Source of the DNA: CALBTQ01 sp036743315
GTDB taxonomy: Bacteria > Lernaellota > Lernaellaia > Lernaellales > Lernaellaceae
Length of the DNA: 6,637 nucleotides
Assembly: GCA_036743315.1 (NCBI GenBank)
Contig: DAINPV010000227.1
Location: 1 to 6,637, forward strand
Direction of reading: 5' to 3'
The translations under genes and the position numbers were made by a program. Below are positions 4,608 through 6,637 of the stretch, in pieces; the stretch's first letter is position 1; every line of letters begins with the position of its first letter. The notes under the pieces were generated by a model, which ran no database searches, had not been told where the DNA came from, and worked only from the letters and a program-made list of their open reading frames with translations.

Positions 4608-6439
4608 CAATCCTGTTCGTCGATGTAACCGAAGTAGCGCGCCATCCAGTAGGGCAGCAGGTAGTCGGCCGGCTGAATCACGTATTGCTCGTCTGCCGTG
4701 CACGACTGGTGTTCGTAAGGGTTGGCCCACCAGGTGAACGTCCGCGGGCAGCGTTGATGGACCGGCACCGGATCGAAGGTCAGGTACTCGCCGTCGAAGC
4801 GGCTCTCGCAGGTCGGGTCGGTCGGGAACAGTTCCTCGCCCACTTCCAGGTCGATCATCGTTTTGCTTTCCGGGAACCGGCGCAGGCCGCACACCGCGTC
4901 GTCGATCGCTGCCACGTCCTGCCCGGTCGAATCGGGTCCCAGACGCTTCATCGACGCGTACATCAGCGACCAGGCCGCGTTATGCTGCACGGCCATGCGC
5001 CGCTCGTTGTCCTTGAAGTGGAACATATAGTCCTCCAGCGCCTGCTGGTACGTCGCGCGCATCGCCGGGTCGTGCTCGAACCAGATCAGCGTGAACATGT
5101 GGCAGAACGCCATCGCCATGTTGTTCCAGTTCGACTTGCAACTGCGCGGACCCAGGTACAGGCCGATCAGCCACAGCCAATTCTGGTAGGGCATCGGCGG
5201 GGTGAGGAACTGATCGATGCAGTCGTTGGGACCTTCCTTTTGCAGCAGGCAATTGTCGTAGTAGTCGCGCAGGTCCGCGCGGCCCGAGGCGATCGCGCCT
5301 TGCAGCATCATGTTCAAGCCCATCACCGCGTTGAAGCCGGGGAAGTCGGTCAGCGCCAGCAGCCAGAAGCGGCCGTGTTCGGTGATGCGTCCGTCCCAAT
5401 CGACGAAGGCCATGTCGTTTTGCATCAGGTGCTCGGCGACGTCCTCCAGCAGCGCGGCGGCGCGGTTGCGCACGCCTTCGTCGTCGACCAGTTTGTACAC
5501 CGCGCCCAGGGCCAGCATGTGCCCGGCGTACTCGTCCTGGCTGACGTTGTCCAGCCAGCAATAGCCGGCGTATTCGGCGGACACCTGATGAGCGGTGCGC
5601 ACGAACGCCGCTTCGTCGACGTCGTACACGAGGATCGTGCCGTCGGCGTCGACTTTCACCCACTTGTTGTCGTCCTTCTCCGGATCGACGGTGTATTGCA
5701 TTGGATCGCTCGGGCAGTTCATCCCGGTGATGCCCGGCGTGATGTACTCGCGCGTGAAGACGCCGTCGACGCCGGTGATGCGCATGCCGATCTCCAGGCC
5801 GTCCATCAGCACGTGCAGGTTGTCCAGCGCCTCCGGCTCCTGGGTGACCGCGTAGCGGAACGCCTGCGAGGCGATATACAGGCCGGTCCACAGGCCGTCG
5901 TTTTCGCCCGGATGCCAGTCGATGACGTCGTCGTAGGTGCCGTCCTCCTCGGTCAACGGCGCGGGCAGCGTCGCGTGATGGATGCGCCCATGGTCCGGAT
6001 GCAGATGCAGCCGGGTCGCCAGTTCGTCGTAGTGCGCGGCCTTCTCGGCCAGCGACGACGCGGTGGCGTGCGGGTCGTCCGCGCAATCGTCGATGACCGG
6101 CGAACCGTAGGTCCACGGATCGACGCAAGCGCCGTTTTCGCACACCCGGCCGTAATCGGCCATGCAGTTTTCGGCGAACTGCCACTGGCCGTTCACGCAT
6201 TCTTCGCGCTGCAGGATGTCGTCCGTGCAGCGCTTCTCGCCCTCGGCGCACTCGGCGTCGTCGTCATCGTCGTCGTCGGGCGTCGCGTCGTCGTCGCCGG
6301 TGTCGTCGTCGGCGTCGTCGTCGGCGGCATCATTGTCGTCATTGTCGTTGTCGTCGTCATCGTCCCCGCAGCCGCCGGCCGGCAACAACAACAAAGACAG
6401 CAAAGCGATCAGCAAGAGGGAAAACATCCGGATCTTCAT
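4607..6439 (-). CDS. Asp-rich lipoprotein with Cys module and probable alpha/alpha-toroid domain
   Basis: The product has 610 residues. ATG 6439 follows AAGGAG (6452-6447) by 7 nt. Residues 1-24 are a lipoprotein signal peptide (MKIRMFSLLLIALLSLLLLP, then AGGC) with Cys24 as lipid site. An acidic stalk (26-61) follows, almost only Asp with Asn, Ala, Thr, Gly. Residues 64-105 hold six Cys (64, 71, 81, 92, 100, 105) in a CxxGxxxC...CxNGxW...C...CxNGxC module, common in lipoproteins of myxobacteria-like groups. The remainder (~125-605) is helical with repeated amphipathic helices and aromatic pockets: GENDGLWTGLYIASQAFRY (178-196), DNVSQDEYAGHMLALGAVYK (297-316), DWDGRITEHGRFW (347-359), QHNAAWSLMYASMKR (485-499). 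This suggests an (alpha/alpha) toroid as in six-hairpin glycosidases. Acidic residues such as Asp302, Glu303 or Asp349 could be catalytic, but no named family is assigned. It is likely surface- or periplasm-facing, perhaps in glycan binding or cleavage. It is transcribed alone. Confidence 0.9.
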   Translation of the reverse strand: MKIRMFSLLLIALLSLLLLPAGGCGDDDDDNDNDDNDAADDDADDDTGDDDATPDDDDDDDAECAEGEKRCTDDILQREECVNGQWQFAENCMADYGRVCENGACVDPWTYGSPVIDDCADDPHATASSLAEKAAHYDELATRLHLHPDHGRIHHATLPAPLTEEDGTYDDVIDWHPGENDGLWTGLYIASQAFRYAVTQEPEALDNLHVLMDGLEIGMRITGVDGVFTREYITPGITGMNCPSDPMQYTVDPEKDDNKWVKVDADGTILVYDVDEAAFVRTAHQVSAEYAGYCWLDNVSQDEYAGHMLALGAVYKLVDDEGVRNRAAALLEDVAEHLMQNDMAFVDWDGRITEHGRFWLLALTDFPGFNAVMGLNMMLQGAIASGRADLRDYYDNCLLQKEGPNDCIDQFLTPPMPYQNWLWLIGLYLGPRSCKSNWNNMAMAFCHMFTLIWFEHDPAMRATYQQALEDYMFHFKDNERRMAVQHNAAWSLMYASMKRLGPDSTGQDVAAIDDAVCGLRRFPESKTMIDLEVGEELFPTDPTCESRFDGEYLTFDPVPVHQRCPRTFTWWANPYEHQSCTADEQYVIQPADYLLPYWMARYFGYIDEQD

Positions 6440-6446
6440 GGCCCGA

Positions 6447-6452
6447 CTCCTT
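6447..6452 (-). promoter_or_regulatory. RBS of the 610-aa lipoprotein gene
   Basis: AAGGAG on the minus strand with a 7-nt spacer to ATG 6439. It fixes the start and thereby the lipoprotein signal peptide. No convincing -35/-10 pair is visible in 6453-6539. Confidence 0.85.
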
Positions 6453-6539
6453 GCGGCTGGTTTTATCCTGCCCAGGTTAACACGGCTCCCCCATCATCGG
6501 AAGAATGAAAAAACGATATTGTTCGAAGTACCCTTATGA

Positions 6540-6618
6540 GCCTCGTCAGAGGCGAAAGAATGTAGCCTGGGGCGTGAGCCCCAGGATTAAAACGAAGAAT
6601 AACCAAGCCCTTCAGGGC
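6540..6618. repeat. REP-like hairpin cluster at the right edge of the window
   Basis: Three palindromes follow one another: GCCTC-GTCA-GAGGC (6540-6553); an 8-bp stem CCTGGGGC/GCCCCAGG with GTGA loop (6566-6585), immediately preceded by GTAG (6562-6565); and GCCC-TTCA-GGGC (6607-6618). The GTAG-plus-hairpin layout matches REP elements recognised by RAYT-type Y1 transposases. The AGGGC/GCCCT-type arms recall those in 4339-4547. The cluster lies upstream of the 610-aa lipoprotein gene and probably continues beyond the window. Confidence 0.65.
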
Positions 6619-6637
6619 GGCAGACGCGGCGCGGGGG

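Noticed and set aside
6262..6370. GTC-rich simple repeat on the plus strand as a separate repeat element
   Set aside because: It is just the complement of the Asp codons in the lipoprotein stalk; copies are mixed GAC/GAT with other codons and show no larger tandem unit.
4685..6508. 607-residue open frame on the plus strand
   Set aside because: It lies opposite the 610-aa lipoprotein gene and arises from its codon bias in GC-rich DNA. The translation is Val/Arg/Gln/His-rich low complexity with no domain, while the minus strand has an RBS, lipobox and folded-domain composition.

Overview
The window (6637 bases, mostly high GC) looks like chromosomal DNA of a diderm, deltaproteobacteria-like bacterium, for example Myxococcota, Bradymonadales, Desulfobacterota or Lernaellota-type lineages. 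Three of its gene products carry long poly-Asp (DDDxD) stretches. In two of these the stretch lies behind a lipoprotein signal peptide, and one of those also has a six-cysteine CxxGxxxC...CxxGxC module. This style is familiar from cell-surface lipoproteins of those lineages. The taxonomic placement is inference from style, not from a marker gene.

Layout, left to right. (1) 2-211 (+): the 3' end of a gene for an Asp-rich repeat protein, built at DNA level from a 15-bp minisatellite and followed by a strong intrinsic terminator (234-267). (2) 312-611 (-): a small Rho_N/SAP-like protein with a basic coiled coil. It is driven by a near-consensus sigma-70 promoter (TTGACA-17-TACAAT) in the divergent intergenic region 612-739. 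(3) 743-3656 (+): three genes joined by 4-nt stop/start overlaps, which encode an exported tandem rhodanese-like protein, a lipoprotein alpha/beta hydrolase and a cytoplasmic PHP-family metal-dependent hydrolase. (4) 3694-4197 (-): a small multi-pass membrane protein with noticeably lower GC. (5) 4198-4606: a 409-bp non-coding stretch dominated by a ~210-bp nested palindromic composite of REP-like hairpins. (6) 4607-6439 (-): a 610-aa lipoprotein with an Asp-rich stalk, a Cys-rich module and a probable alpha/alpha-toroid domain. (7) 6540-6637: a second cluster of REP-like hairpins, one immediately preceded by GTAG, running off the end of the window.

Functional picture. The envelope theme is strong: an exported sulfurtransferase-like protein, two lipoproteins, one membrane protein and one Asp-rich surface-type tail. 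The three-gene cluster is almost certainly co-transcribed, but no shared pathway can be read from the sequence. I see no CRISPR array, tRNA, rRNA, integrase or recognisable defence system. The best candidates for something less described are the paired hairpin clusters that flank the 610-aa lipoprotein gene, the catalytically dead second rhodanese domain, and the poly-Asp stalk/GCGC-terminus architecture.
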